Positions 8,464-16,299 of a DNA stretch of 64,000 nucleotides are shown in pieces. The notes under the pieces were generated by a model. It did not search any database, had not been told where the DNA came from, and saw nothing but the letters and a program-made list of their open reading frames with translations. Origin of the DNA: Hamadaea sp. (GTDB taxonomy: Bacteria; Actinomycetota; Actinomycetes; Mycobacteriales; Micromonosporaceae); assembly GCF_013362815.1 (NCBI RefSeq), contig NZ_JABFVK010000023.1:40465-104464 (forward strand), in the 5' to 3' direction. Position numbers and translations under genes: made by a program. Position 1 is the stretch's first letter; every line of letters starts with the position of its first letter.

Positions 8464-8536
8464 TGGCATATCGTCTTCCCGGACCGCCGTGCGCGACAGC
8501 CAGGGCGGGCGGGGTCAGCAACGAAGGGGTGGTGCA

Positions 8537-9265
8537 GTGACCGAGCAGGTGATGACCCGGGCGCGCCGGGTAGTGCTGAAGCTGTCCGGCGAGGTCTTCG
8601 GCGGTGGCGCCGTGGGCGTCGACCCCGACGTGGTCGCCGGGGTCGCCCGGCAGATCGCCAGTGTCGTCCGCAAGGGCGTACAGGTGGCCGTGGTGGTCGG
8701 CGGCGGCAACTTCTTCCGGGGCGCGGAGCTGCAGAAGCGCGGTATGGACCGGGCTCGCGCGGACTACATGGGCATGCTCGGCACGGTCATGAACTGCCTG
8801 GCCCTCCAGGACTTCCTGGAGAAGGAGGGCATCGAGACCCGGGTCCAGACGGCGATCAGCATGGCCCAGGTGGCCGAGCAGTACATCCCGCTGCGCGCCA
8901 TCCGGCACCTGGAGAAGGGCCGCGTCGTGATCTTCGGCGCCGGCGCGGGCATGCCGTACTTCTCCACCGACACCGTCTCCGCCCAGCGGGCCCTGGAGAT
9001 CCACGCCGACATCGTGCTGATGAGCAAGAACGGCGTCGACGGCGTCTACACCGCCGACCCGCGGACCGATCCCGACGCCGTCAAGCTGGACACCTTGACC
9101 TTCGCCGAGGCGCTGCGCCGCGGCCTGCGCGTCGCCGACCAGGCGGCGTTCTCCCTCTGCATGGACAACGGCCTGCCGATGCTGGTCTTCGCCGCCGAAG
9201 GCGACGACACCATCGTGAAGGCGGTCAGCGGCGAGAAGATCGGCACGCTCATCACCGCCGAGTAG
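8537..9265 (+). CDS. pyrH: Uridylate kinase
   Basis: PyrH phosphorylates UMP to UDP with ATP in pyrimidine nucleotide synthesis. The 242-residue amino-acid-kinase-fold protein has the motifs [33 protein letters not shown] and [19 protein letters not shown]. The GTG at 8537 gives [19 protein letters not shown] and has an AAGGGG site 8 bases upstream; an ATG five codons further is the alternative. It is followed by frr, the usual order in bacteria, where pyrH supplies nucleotide metabolism within a translation cluster. Confidence 0.97.
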   Translation: MTEQVMTRARRVVLKLSGEVFGGGAVGVDPDVVAGVARQIASVVRKGVQVAVVVGGGNFFRGAELQKRGMDRARADYMGMLGTVMNCLALQDFLEKEGIETRVQTAISMAQVAEQYIPLRAIRHLEKGRVVIFGAGAGMPYFSTDTVSAQRALEIHADIVLMSKNGVDGVYTADPRTDPDAVKLDTLTFAEALRRGLRVADQAAFSLCMDNGLPMLVFAAEGDDTIVKAVSGEKIGTLITAE

Positions 9266-9350
9266 CGGATGATGGAACCGACTAGACGTGAGCCACCGCG
9301 CCACGCGGCGCGACAGCGAAGCACAGCAGCCTAAGGAGGCGACGAAGCCC

Positions 9351-9908
9351 GTGATCGACGACACGCTCCTCGAGGCCGAGGAGAAGATGGACCGGGCGGT
9401 CGAGCACGCCAAGGAGGAGTTCGCGGCGATCCGCACCGGACGTGCCAACGCCTCGATGTTCTCCAAGATCTCGATCGACTACTACGGCACGCCCACGCCG
9501 CTGCCCCAGATGGCGTCGGTCTCGGTGCCCGAGCCGCGCATGGTCATCATCAAGCCGTACGACTCGTCGCAGCTCGGCGCGATGGAGAAGGCCATCCGCG
9601 ATTCCGACCTCGGGGTCAACCCGGCCAACGAAGGCACGCTCCTGCGGATCGTCGTCCCCCAGATGACCGAGGAACGCCGCCGCGACATGATCAAGATCGC
9701 CCGGGGCAAGGGCGAAGACGCGAAGGTCGCCGTCCGCAACATCCGCCGCAAGGCCAAGGAAGAGCTCGACCGGATCGTCAAGGACGGCGAGGCGGGCGAG
9801 GACGAGGGCCGGCGGGCGGAGAAGGAGCTCGACGACCTCACGCACAAGTACACGGCGGTCGTCGACGAGCTGCTGAAGCACAAGGAAGCAGAGCTGCTCG
9901 AGGTATGA
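9351..9908 (+). CDS. frr: Ribosome recycling factor
   Basis: Frr splits the post-termination ribosome together with EF-G. The protein has 185 residues, the standard family length, and shows the tRNA-mimic three-helix-bundle markers: [10 protein letters not shown], the domain II segment [13 protein letters not shown], and the C-terminal [14 protein letters not shown] helix. The start is a GTG ([13 protein letters not shown]) with an AAGGAGG site at 9333-9339. A longer reading from 9288 is unlikely because the extra residues do not match the family. The stop overlaps the cdsA start as ATGA. Confidence 0.97.
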   Translation: MIDDTLLEAEEKMDRAVEHAKEEFAAIRTGRANASMFSKISIDYYGTPTPLPQMASVSVPEPRMVIIKPYDSSQLGAMEKAIRDSDLGVNPANEGTLLRIVVPQMTEERRRDMIKIARGKGEDAKVAVRNIRRKAKEELDRIVKDGEAGEDEGRRAEKELDDLTHKYTAVVDELLKHKEAELLEV

Positions 9909-10969
9909 GCGACGACGGGACGGACCCCGGCTGGGGTGCCGGCGCCAACGCGTACGCCCGGCTGCGCGGCCTCGGCGACGACGACGATTCGGGCGGCTTC
10001 TTCGAGCGCTCGGACGACGCCCCGGCCGCGCAACCGCCTCCGCCCGAGCGCCGCGTTGTGCGTACAAGTGAAGCCGAAGCAGCGACCCCCGTGGAGGCTG
10101 AGCCGGAACCGAAGCCGGAGCCCGAGGCCAACCAGCCCAGACGCGGACGCCGACGCCGCTCCGCAGGCCGCAACGTGCCCGTGTCGATCGCGGTCGGGGT
10201 GCTCCTGGCCGGGACGGTGCTGGGCGTGCTGTTCTACGCCAAGCAGCCGTGGTTCCTGCTGATTCTCGTCGCCGCGAGCTCGATCGGCATCTGGGAGCTG
10301 GTCCGGGCGATCCGCCCGACCGGCGCGAACCCGCCGCTGATCCCGTTGATCGTGGGCGGCGCGGTCATGCTGAGCCTGACCTGGTTCCGCGGTCTGGAGG
10401 CGCTGAGCCTGGGCCTGCTGATCACGGTGCTGGCGGTCTTCGTGTGGCGGCTGGCCGACGGTCCGCAGAACTACCAGCGCGACATCGGGGCATCCGCCCT
10501 GATCATGGTCTACGTCCCGTTCCTGCTCGGCTTCGCGGTGCCGCTCACCACGGCCGACGACGGCCAATGGCGCATCCTGGTCACGCTGGCCGCGGTGATC
10601 CTGTCGGATACCGGCGGTTTCGTGAGCGGCGTTCTGTTCGGGCGGCATCCGATGGCGCCGACCATCAGCCCGAAGAAGAGCTGGGAGGGGTTCGGCGGAT
10701 CGATCGTCTGGGCCGCCGCCGGCTCGGCCGTCCTGGTCTGGCTGACCCTGGACGCGGCGCCGTGGTGGGGCGCGCTCTTCGGCGCGGTCGTCGCGGTCGC
10801 CTGCGTGCTCGGTGACCTGGCGGAGTCCCTGCTCAAGCGGGATCTCGGGATCAAGGACATGAGCAACCTGCTGCCCGGGCACGGTGGGCTGATGGACCGC
10901 CTCGACTCGATCTTGTTCGCGCTGCCGGCGGCGTACCTGTTGCTGTCAGTCATCGCTCCTGTCCCCTGA
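9905..10969 (+). CDS. cdsA: Phosphatidate cytidylyltransferase
   Basis: CdsA makes CDP-diacylglycerol from phosphatidate and CTP, the branch point of phospholipid synthesis, at the cytoplasmic membrane. The 354-residue protein has an acidic, Pro-rich, disordered N-terminal extension (residues 1-85) followed by about eight membrane helices. The family signature lies near the C-terminus: [20 protein letters not shown], then GGLMDRLD. The start is translationally coupled to frr by an ATGA overlap. The extension is longer than in Proteobacteria and typical of actinomycetes. Confidence 0.96.
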   Translation: MSDDGTDPGWGAGANAYARLRGLGDDDDSGGFFERSDDAPAAQPPPPERRVVRTSEAEAATPVEAEPEPKPEPEANQPRRGRRRRSAGRNVPVSIAVGVLLAGTVLGVLFYAKQPWFLLILVAASSIGIWELVRAIRPTGANPPLIPLIVGGAVMLSLTWFRGLEALSLGLLITVLAVFVWRLADGPQNYQRDIGASALIMVYVPFLLGFAVPLTTADDGQWRILVTLAAVILSDTGGFVSGVLFGRHPMAPTISPKKSWEGFGGSIVWAAAGSAVLVWLTLDAAPWWGALFGAVVAVACVLGDLAESLLKRDLGIKDMSNLLPGHGGLMDRLDSILFALPAAYLLLSVIAPVP

Positions 10970-11036
10970 GAGTCTGCGGTGAGGGACGCCACCGAGGCCA
11001 CAGCCGCTGGTTCCGGCGTGGGACACTGGAACGACC

Positions 11037-12197
11037 ATGACTGAACTGCCGCTACTCTCCGTCGACCGCACCCCGATCGTGCTGGGCCGAGGCGTGAGCG
11101 AACCGGCGGCCCCGGCGCGCCATCGCGCCAAGCTGCCGCCGCGCCATCTCGCCGACCTCGACCTCGCCGCCCGGCGGGCGGCCGTCGCCGCGCTCGGGGA
11201 GAAGGAGTTCCGCGCCACCCAGCTCTCGACGCACTACTTCGCGAGGCTCGAGCGGGATCCGGCCCGGATGACCGACATCCCGCTGACCGCCCGCGACCGG
11301 CTCGCGGGCGATCTGCTGCCGCCCCTGCTCACCCCGGTACGCGAATTGCAGTGCGACGACGGCGCGACCCGCAAGGCGTTGTGGAAGCTGCACGACGGTT
11401 CCCTGGTCGAGAGCGTCCTGATGGGCTATCCGGACCGGGTCACGGTATGCATCTCGAGCCAGGCGGGCTGCGGCATGGCCTGCCCGTTCTGCGCGACCGG
11501 CCAGGCCGGGCTGACCCGGAACCTGTCCACCGCCGAAATCGTCGACCAGGTGGTCTACCTGGCCGGAGTGGCCGCTTCGGGCGGTGTGCCGGGCAGCCCG
11601 AACCGGCTCAGCCACGTCGTGTTCATGGGCATGGGCGAGCCGCTGGCCAACTATCCGCGGGTCATCGACGCCGTACGCCGCCTCACGAGCCCGGCTCCGG
11701 AGGGCCTCGGGCTGTCCCAGCGGCACATCACCGTCTCGACGGTCGGCCTCGTCCCGGCCATGCGAAAGTTGGCCGACGAGGACCTCTCCGTCACTCTTGC
11801 GCTGTCGCTGCACGCACCCGATGATGAGCTTCGCGATGAACTCGTGCCCGTCAACCAGCGCTGGAAGGTAGCCGAGGTGCTCGATGCGGCATGGGCGTAC
11901 GCAGCTAAAACGGGGCGTCGAGTCTCCATCGAGTACGCCATGATCCGGGACGTCAACGATCATCCGTGGCGCGCGGACCTGCTGGGCAAGCTGCTTGCGG
12001 GGCGGCTGGCCCATGTCAACCTGATCCCGCTCAACCCCACGCCGGGCAGCAAGTGGGACGCGAGCCCCAAGCCCGTGGAACGGGAGTTCGTCCGGCGGCT
12101 GCGCGCGGCCGGAGTCCCGACTACTGTGCGTGATACGCGGGGGCGTGAGATCGACGGAGCGTGTGGACAGTTGGCGGCTAGCGAGGAGTCGGCATGA
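11037..12197 (+). CDS. rlmN: 23S rRNA (adenine-C2)-methyltransferase RlmN
   Basis: RlmN is a radical-SAM enzyme that methylates C2 of A2503 in 23S rRNA and A37 in some tRNAs. The 386-residue protein has the CxxxCxxC iron-sulfur motif CGMACPFC (about residue 144), the SAM-binding GMGEPLAN, and the C-terminal GACGQLA motif whose Cys resolves the methylated intermediate. The N-terminal 35 residues are a variable extension. The ATG is 67 bases after cdsA. The stop overlaps the DivIVA-like gene as ATGA, coupling translation of the two. Confidence 0.96.
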   Translation: MTELPLLSVDRTPIVLGRGVSEPAAPARHRAKLPPRHLADLDLAARRAAVAALGEKEFRATQLSTHYFARLERDPARMTDIPLTARDRLAGDLLPPLLTPVRELQCDDGATRKALWKLHDGSLVESVLMGYPDRVTVCISSQAGCGMACPFCATGQAGLTRNLSTAEIVDQVVYLAGVAASGGVPGSPNRLSHVVFMGMGEPLANYPRVIDAVRRLTSPAPEGLGLSQRHITVSTVGLVPAMRKLADEDLSVTLALSLHAPDDELRDELVPVNQRWKVAEVLDAAWAYAAKTGRRVSIEYAMIRDVNDHPWRADLLGKLLAGRLAHVNLIPLNPTPGSKWDASPKPVEREFVRRLRAAGVPTTVRDTRGREIDGACGQLAASEESA

Positions 12198-13231
12198 GCG
12201 GACAGGGTGGCCAGCGTTTCAGGCGGCGGGCCGTACGCCGTGGCTACAAGGTTGACGAGGTGGACACCTTCCTCGACCGAGTGGAGGCCACGCTGAACGG
12301 CGTCCCGAGCGCGCACGTCACCTCGCAGGAGGTCCACGACGTCGTGTTCCGCGTACGCTTCGGCGGCTACGACGAGTGGCAGGTCGACCTGCATCTGGAC
12401 CGGGTGGAACGGCAGCTCGCCGAGCTGGAGGAGCGCTCCAAGGGCCCGGGCCGGGGTGAGGCGCTGCGAGCGTCCGAGCGACCGGGTCCGGTTCCGCCGG
12501 TCGGCGGCCAGCCGCCGCTGCCGTCGCGTCCGGTTCCGCAGCCCCAGCGGTTCGAGCCCGAACCGGCCTTCGGCGGGTACGACAACGGCCCGGTCGGCGC
12601 CGGTTACGGTCCCGGCCCCGGGCAGCACGGCAAGGCCGACATGACCACCGAGATGCGGATGCCGCCGCCCCCGCCGCCGGGTGCGTTCGAGCGTCCGCCG
12701 GCCGGTCCGCCGAGCGGGTTCGACCGGCCGCCGCAGGCGCCTCAGGGCTTCCAGGCTCCGCCGCCGCCGTCGCGGGACAGCTACGGGCCGGGTCCGGAGT
12801 TCGAGCGGCCGGCGCCTTCGGGCAACACCTACGGAGCTCCGGTTACGCCGCCGCCTGCGTACGGTGGCGCTCCGCAGGGTGGCTTCAGCAGCCCGCCCGC
12901 GCCCGCCATGAACGGACCGGCCGGCATGAACGGACCCGCCGCGATGAACGGTCCGGCCGCCGGGATGTCCGGTCCGGGTGCGGCCGACGTGCAGCGCGTG
13001 GACCAGATGCGGCGCACGTTCCAGTTGCGCCGGTTCGGCAGCGGCTACGACCCCAGCCAGGTCGATCGGCTCTTCGAGGGCGTCATCGGCGCGCTCGCCG
13101 GGCAGCCGGGTGCGCCCATCGGCGACAACGAGCTCGATCCGGCCCAGTTCAGCCTGGTGCCGGGCGGCTATTACGAGGCCGAGGTCGACGCCGCTTTGCG
13201 CGAAGTACGCGACATCGTCCGGCGGCACTAG
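12194..13231 (+). CDS. DivIVA-motif protein with Pro-rich linker
   Basis: This 345-residue protein shows four short DivIVA-type motifs of the form F-x(5-8)-GY-x(3)-VD-x(2)-L: at about residues 9-34 ([13 protein letters not shown]), 50-78 ([17 protein letters not shown]), 271-300 ([16 protein letters not shown]) and 319-345 ([16 protein letters not shown]). Between the pairs lies a 190-residue Gly/Pro-rich disordered region with AMNGPA-type repeats. There is no long coiled coil as in DivIVA/Wag31. DivIVA motifs bind curved membrane, so a polar or division-site scaffold is plausible. It is translationally coupled to rlmN by a four-base overlap. Confidence 0.85.
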   Translation: MSGQGGQRFRRRAVRRGYKVDEVDTFLDRVEATLNGVPSAHVTSQEVHDVVFRVRFGGYDEWQVDLHLDRVERQLAELEERSKGPGRGEALRASERPGPVPPVGGQPPLPSRPVPQPQRFEPEPAFGGYDNGPVGAGYGPGPGQHGKADMTTEMRMPPPPPPGAFERPPAGPPSGFDRPPQAPQGFQAPPPPSRDSYGPGPEFERPAPSGNTYGAPVTPPPAYGGAPQGGFSSPPAPAMNGPAGMNGPAAMNGPAAGMSGPGAADVQRVDQMRRTFQLRRFGSGYDPSQVDRLFEGVIGALAGQPGAPIGDNELDPAQFSLVPGGYYEAEVDAALREVRDIVRRH

Positions 13232-13247
13232 CCGGCGCATACGCACG

Positions 13248-13277
13248 ATCGCCGCGCTCCTTTCGGGGCGCGGCGAT
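13248..13277 (+). terminator. Intrinsic-type terminator after the DivIVA-motif gene
   Basis: ATCGCCGCGC (13248-13257) and GCGCGGCGAT (13268-13277) form a perfect 10-bp stem with a 10-base loop. It begins 17 bases after the stop codon and is followed by CCTCGTTTGTG, a weak T-containing tail. Confidence 0.75.
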
Positions 13278-13304
13278 CCTCGTTTGTGCGGGCTTTCGGC
13301 TCCA

Positions 13305-13357
13305 GATCAGGGTTCTCGGCCGAATCATGGCCCAAGATTCGACGCTGAACCCTGATC
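13305..13357. repeat. Family A 53-bp convergent-junction hairpin, copy A1
   Basis: The outer arms are GATCAGGGTTC and GAACCCTGATC, the inner arms CGAATC and GATTCG, with 5-base internal segments and a 9-base middle. It lies between the convergent DivIVA-motif gene and the DUF2631 gene. Exactly the same 53-bp layout recurs at 27956, 45888 and 52373, every time between convergent genes. It is probably a bidirectional terminator or a REP-like element. Confidence 0.9.
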
Positions 13358-13375
13358 CGGCGCGAAAGTGAGCCC

Positions 13376-13594
13376 TCAGCGCAAGCCGTTCCGCCGCAGC
13401 ACGGCGTCGATGATGATCAGCGCCGCGATGATGCCGGCGGTCGCGACGAGGAAGAGGTCCTCGACGCGGCCTTCGTGGTTGCCGATGGTCATCAGCAGCA
13501 AGACGATGATCGAGAGCACGCCCGCGATCCGCGCGGCCTTGACCGGCGTGGGCTTGTGCTGATCGGGGGAGGTCACCGGTTCGGTTCCAGCCAC
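13376..13594 (-). CDS. DUF2631 small membrane protein
   Basis: This 72-residue actinobacterial protein has a soluble N-terminus (VTSPDQHKPTPVK) and two hydrophobic helices at about residues 20-36 and 47-65, joined by the conserved loop GNHEGRVEDL. It ends in the conserved DAVLRRNGLR. The GTG start at 13594 (MAGTEPVTSPDQ) has a GGAAGGA ribosome site 7-8 bases upstream; longer readings of the frame cross the divergent promoter region and are rejected. The function is unknown. It is divergent from the NamH-like gene and convergent with the DivIVA-motif gene. Confidence 0.85.
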   Translation of the reverse strand: MAGTEPVTSPDQHKPTPVKAARIAGVLSIIVLLLMTIGNHEGRVEDLFLVATAGIIAALIIIDAVLRRNGLR

Positions 13595-13718
13595 TGTTCG
13601 GTCCTTCCAAGCGAAGCTGACGTGCTTAGTCTGGCATGCTCCGCGCGTCCGGTAGCCTCGGGGCGGGGAAAGGGGCCTGTCGGCGGGCCCTGACGACGAG
13701 CTGAGGGAGACGGGACCG

Positions 13719-15260
13719 GTGCGGATCACGGGCACGGGGCACGCGAGTATGCGGATCGACACGGCGGCCGGCAGCATCCTGTGCGATCCGTGGGTGAATC
13801 CGGCGTACTTCGCCTCGTGGTTCCCGTTCCCCGACAATTCGCAGCTCGACTGGGAGTCCCTCGGCGACTGCGACTACCTCTACGTCTCCCACCTGCACCG
13901 GGACCACTTCGACGCGGCGCACCTCAAGCGGTTCGTCAAGAAGACCGCCACCGTGCTGTTGCCGGAGTACCCGACCAGTCAGCTCGAGGACGAGCTGCGC
14001 GACCTCGGCTTCACCAGCTTCCTGAAGACCAAGTCCGACGAGGTGCACGAACTCGACGGCGGGCTCAAGGTGATGATCCAGGCGCTGATCTCGCCGACCG
14101 ACGGCCCGATCGGAGACTCCTCGCTGTGGGTCGAGCACGACGGCGTACGCGTCTTGAACCAGAACGACGCGCGTCCGACCGACCTCACTCGGTTCGCCGA
14201 ATTGGGCCACGTGCACGCGCACATGCTCCAGTTCTCCGGGGCGATCTGGTACCCCATGGTCTACGAGCTGCCCCAGGCGGCGAAGACCGCGTTCGGCAAG
14301 CAGAAGCGTGATCGCCAGTTCGACCGCACCTGGCGATACATCAACGACCTCCACGCCGACTGGGTCTTCCCGATCGCCGGCCCGCCGTGCTTCCTCGACG
14401 ACGAGTTGTGGCAGTTCAACGACATCTTCGGGGACGAGGGGAACATCTTCCCGGACCAGTCCGTCTTCATCCGCGAATATGCTGCGGTAGGCGGAACAAA
14501 TGGTGTCGTTCTACTCCCCGGTTCGGTGAGCGAGCTGACGACCGACTCGTGTGCGACGACGCACCCCGTCGACGATCTGGACGAGTTCTTCGAGCAGAAG
14601 GAAGCGCACCTCAAGGCGTACCGGGACCGGCAGCAGATCGTCCTCGATCGGGAGAAGGCGAGCTGGTCGCATCCCGAGATCGACGTGCTGGCGGGGATGA
14701 AGGATCGCATCGAGCCACTGCTCGACGAGTCGGTCTACCTGGCCAAGGGCGTCGGCGGGCCGGTCCGCTTCGACCTCACCGACCCGCACGGCGAAGTCAT
14801 CGAGTCGATCGTCGTCGACTTCCCGGGCAAAGAGGTCCGCCCGGCCGCCGACGAGAAGGTCCGCTACCGGTTCAAGACCGAGCGCCGTCTCATCGAGCAC
14901 CTGCTCTACCTCGATGAAGGCGACTGGGTGAACTCGCTGTTCCTCTCCTGCCGCTTCTCGGCCGCCCGGATCGGGCAGTACAACGAGTTCGTCTACGCCT
15001 TCTTCAAGTGCCTGTCCGAGGAGCGCCTGCAGTACGCGGAGGGCTGGTACGAGTCCCAGCGTCCGGACGCCGAGGACATCGTGATGGGCGGCTGGCAGTT
15101 CCAGCGCCGTTGCCCCCACCTCAAGGCCGATCTCACCCGCTTCGGCATCGTCGAAGGCGACGTGCTCACCTGCCAGCTCCACGGCTGGAAGTTCAACCTC
15201 GCCAGCGGCAAGTGCCTCACCAGCGTGGGCCACGAGATTCGCTCTTCACGCGCGGAATAG
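13719..15260 (+). CDS. namH: UDP-N-acetylmuramate hydroxylase NamH-like (MBL fold plus Rieske domain)
   Basis: The 513-residue protein joins a metallo-beta-lactamase fold to a C-terminal Rieske [2Fe-2S] domain. The MBL metal motif SHLHRDHFD is at about residues 57-65. The Rieske ligands are CPHL (about 463) and CQLHGW (about 484). From memory, this domain order and length match NamH of mycobacteria (Rv3818 type), which hydroxylates UDP-N-acetylmuramic acid to the N-glycolyl form. Micromonosporaceae are known for N-glycolylmuramic acid in peptidoglycan, which fits. The GTG start has a GAGGGAG site 9 bases upstream. It stands alone and is followed by strong hairpins before the convergent tetR. 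Confidence 0.75.
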   Translation: MRITGTGHASMRIDTAAGSILCDPWVNPAYFASWFPFPDNSQLDWESLGDCDYLYVSHLHRDHFDAAHLKRFVKKTATVLLPEYPTSQLEDELRDLGFTSFLKTKSDEVHELDGGLKVMIQALISPTDGPIGDSSLWVEHDGVRVLNQNDARPTDLTRFAELGHVHAHMLQFSGAIWYPMVYELPQAAKTAFGKQKRDRQFDRTWRYINDLHADWVFPIAGPPCFLDDELWQFNDIFGDEGNIFPDQSVFIREYAAVGGTNGVVLLPGSVSELTTDSCATTHPVDDLDEFFEQKEAHLKAYRDRQQIVLDREKASWSHPEIDVLAGMKDRIEPLLDESVYLAKGVGGPVRFDLTDPHGEVIESIVVDFPGKEVRPAADEKVRYRFKTERRLIEHLLYLDEGDWVNSLFLSCRFSAARIGQYNEFVYAFFKCLSEERLQYAEGWYESQRPDAEDIVMGGWQFQRRCPHLKADLTRFGIVEGDVLTCQLHGWKFNLASGKCLTSVGHEIRSSRAE

Positions 15261-15309
15261 TCATTTCCCGGGTCCGCGTCGGTGCGGACCGCTGCTCCCG
15301 TCGGGCACC

Positions 15310-15338
15310 GGCCGGGCCGCCTTGGCGGCGTCCCGGCC
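15310..15338 (+). terminator. Strong hairpin 3' of the NamH-like gene
   Basis: GGCCGGG and CCCGGCC form the outer stem, and CCGCC/GGCGG the inner stem, with very high GC content. A smaller stem GGTCCGC/GCGGACC precedes it at 15271-15290. Both lie just after the namH stop and would end that transcript. Confidence 0.65.
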
Positions 15339-15396
15339 TGCCAGGTCCGCGCTTGTCCCACTCACGGTCCGCGTCCCGCTGCCCGCTGGGGCCGCG

Positions 15397-15458
15397 CGTT
15401 ATCCGGGGATAACGTCGCTATTCTGCGCGCCAAAGCCGCGTTATCCCGGGATAACGCG
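15397..15458. promoter_or_regulatory. Two GTTATCCcGGGATAAC palindromes 42 bp apart
   Basis: The first palindrome (15397-15414) is CGTTATCCGGGGATAACG, with one central mismatch. The second (15437-15458) is a perfect 22-bp palindrome with the core GCGTTATCCCGGGATAACGC. The centres are 42.0 bp apart, four helical turns, so dimers bound to both would face the same side of the DNA. They lie between the 3' ends of convergent namH and tetR, an unusual place for operators. A terminator role or a repeat family are other readings. Confidence 0.55.
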
Positions 15459-15498
15459 ATGATCTTGCCGCGTCGGCGGTCGCCGAGTCCGCCGAGCG

Positions 15499-16185
15499 TC
15501 ACAGGGTGAGCTGGCGAAGCATGTCCTCGAGGTTCTGCTCGAACAGCGGCTCGGTGTCGTCGGTGGCCCACCGAAGGTGCCCGAAGATCTCCATCGTGAT
15601 CGCGCCGGACAGCCGGGTCCAGCCGATGAGGAAGAAGGCCACGCCCTCGATCGGCAGCGCCTGCCGGAGCGTCTCGACGTTCGGCCCGCTGAGGGCCTCG
15701 GCCACCCCGGGGACGAGCGGCTGCGGTGGCGTGGTGCGGGCATGCCAGACGGCGGTGAAGGGTTCGAGGAAGGCCAGGGTGAACCGCATGGCGGCGTCGC
15801 CCTTGGGGTTCGATTCGACGTGGTCGTGCACCGTGCCGATGACCGGCTCACCGCAGATCAGGGCGTACTCGTGGGGATTGCGCAGGGCCCAACGGCGGTA
15901 GGCGCGGCACGCCTCGCGGAGCTGGTCGAGGGGAGTGGCGCCGTTCTCCCGGGCGGCTAGGACCTCCGTGGTGAGCGCGTCGTAGCGGTCGGCGCAGAGG
16001 TCTTCGACGAGCGCGTCGAGGCTGTCGTAGTACCGGTAGAGGGCGGCGGCGGTGAGACCCATGTCACGCGCGATCGCGCGCAGTGAGATCGAGTTCGGTC
16101 CGCCCGCCGTGAGCTGGGCCCGCGCCGCGTCGCGGATCTCCGTCTTCGTGGCTTCCCGCTGTCGTTCCCGGCGGTTCGTCGCCAT
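15499..16185 (-). CDS. TetR family transcriptional regulator
   Basis: The 228-residue protein has an N-terminal TetR helix-turn-helix (AARAQLTAGGPNSISLRAIA, then GLTAAALYRYYDSLDAL) and a C-terminal ligand domain of the TetR_C_33 type. The ATG gives MATNRRERQREATK. It is divergent from the MMPL exporter gene at 16300; an inverted repeat with GAGTTAAC/GTTAACTC arms in the 114-bp gap overlaps the exporter promoter. The simplest model is that this protein represses the exporter and possibly itself, and that an exported compound is the inducer. The substrate is unknown. Confidence 0.92.
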   Translation of the reverse strand: MATNRRERQREATKTEIRDAARAQLTAGGPNSISLRAIARDMGLTAAALYRYYDSLDALVEDLCADRYDALTTEVLAARENGATPLDQLREACRAYRRWALRNPHEYALICGEPVIGTVHDHVESNPKGDAAMRFTLAFLEPFTAVWHARTTPPQPLVPGVAEALSGPNVETLRQALPIEGVAFFLIGWTRLSGAITMEIFGHLRWATDDTEPLFEQNLEDMLRQLTL

Positions 16186-16201
16186 GTGACACCCGTTCCC
16201 C

Positions 16202-16249
16202 TTGACACGAGTTAACGGCGTTGGCAAAGTAAACGGCGTTAACTCTAAT
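16202..16249 (+). promoter_or_regulatory. MMPL promoter with overlapping TetR operator
   Basis: The promoter has -35 TTGGCA (16221-16226) and -10 TCTAAT (16244-16249), spaced 17 bp, each matching consensus at five of six bases. An inverted repeat runs from 16209 to 16245: GAGTTAACGGCGTT on the left and AAACGGCGTTAACTC on the right, one mismatch within the arms. It covers the -35, the spacer and the edge of the -10. A further TTGACA lies at 16202-16207. This is a textbook layout for repression by the adjacent TetR protein. Confidence 0.75.
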
Positions 16250-16299
16250 AAGCAGCGCTCACAGCTTAACGCAAGCTGGAGCGAAGGGGGAGGTACGCG

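Noticed and set aside
15397..15458. The GTTATCC palindromes as a classical promoter operator for tetR or namH
   Set aside because: They lie at the 3' ends of both genes; no promoter-like boxes point to another transcript here.
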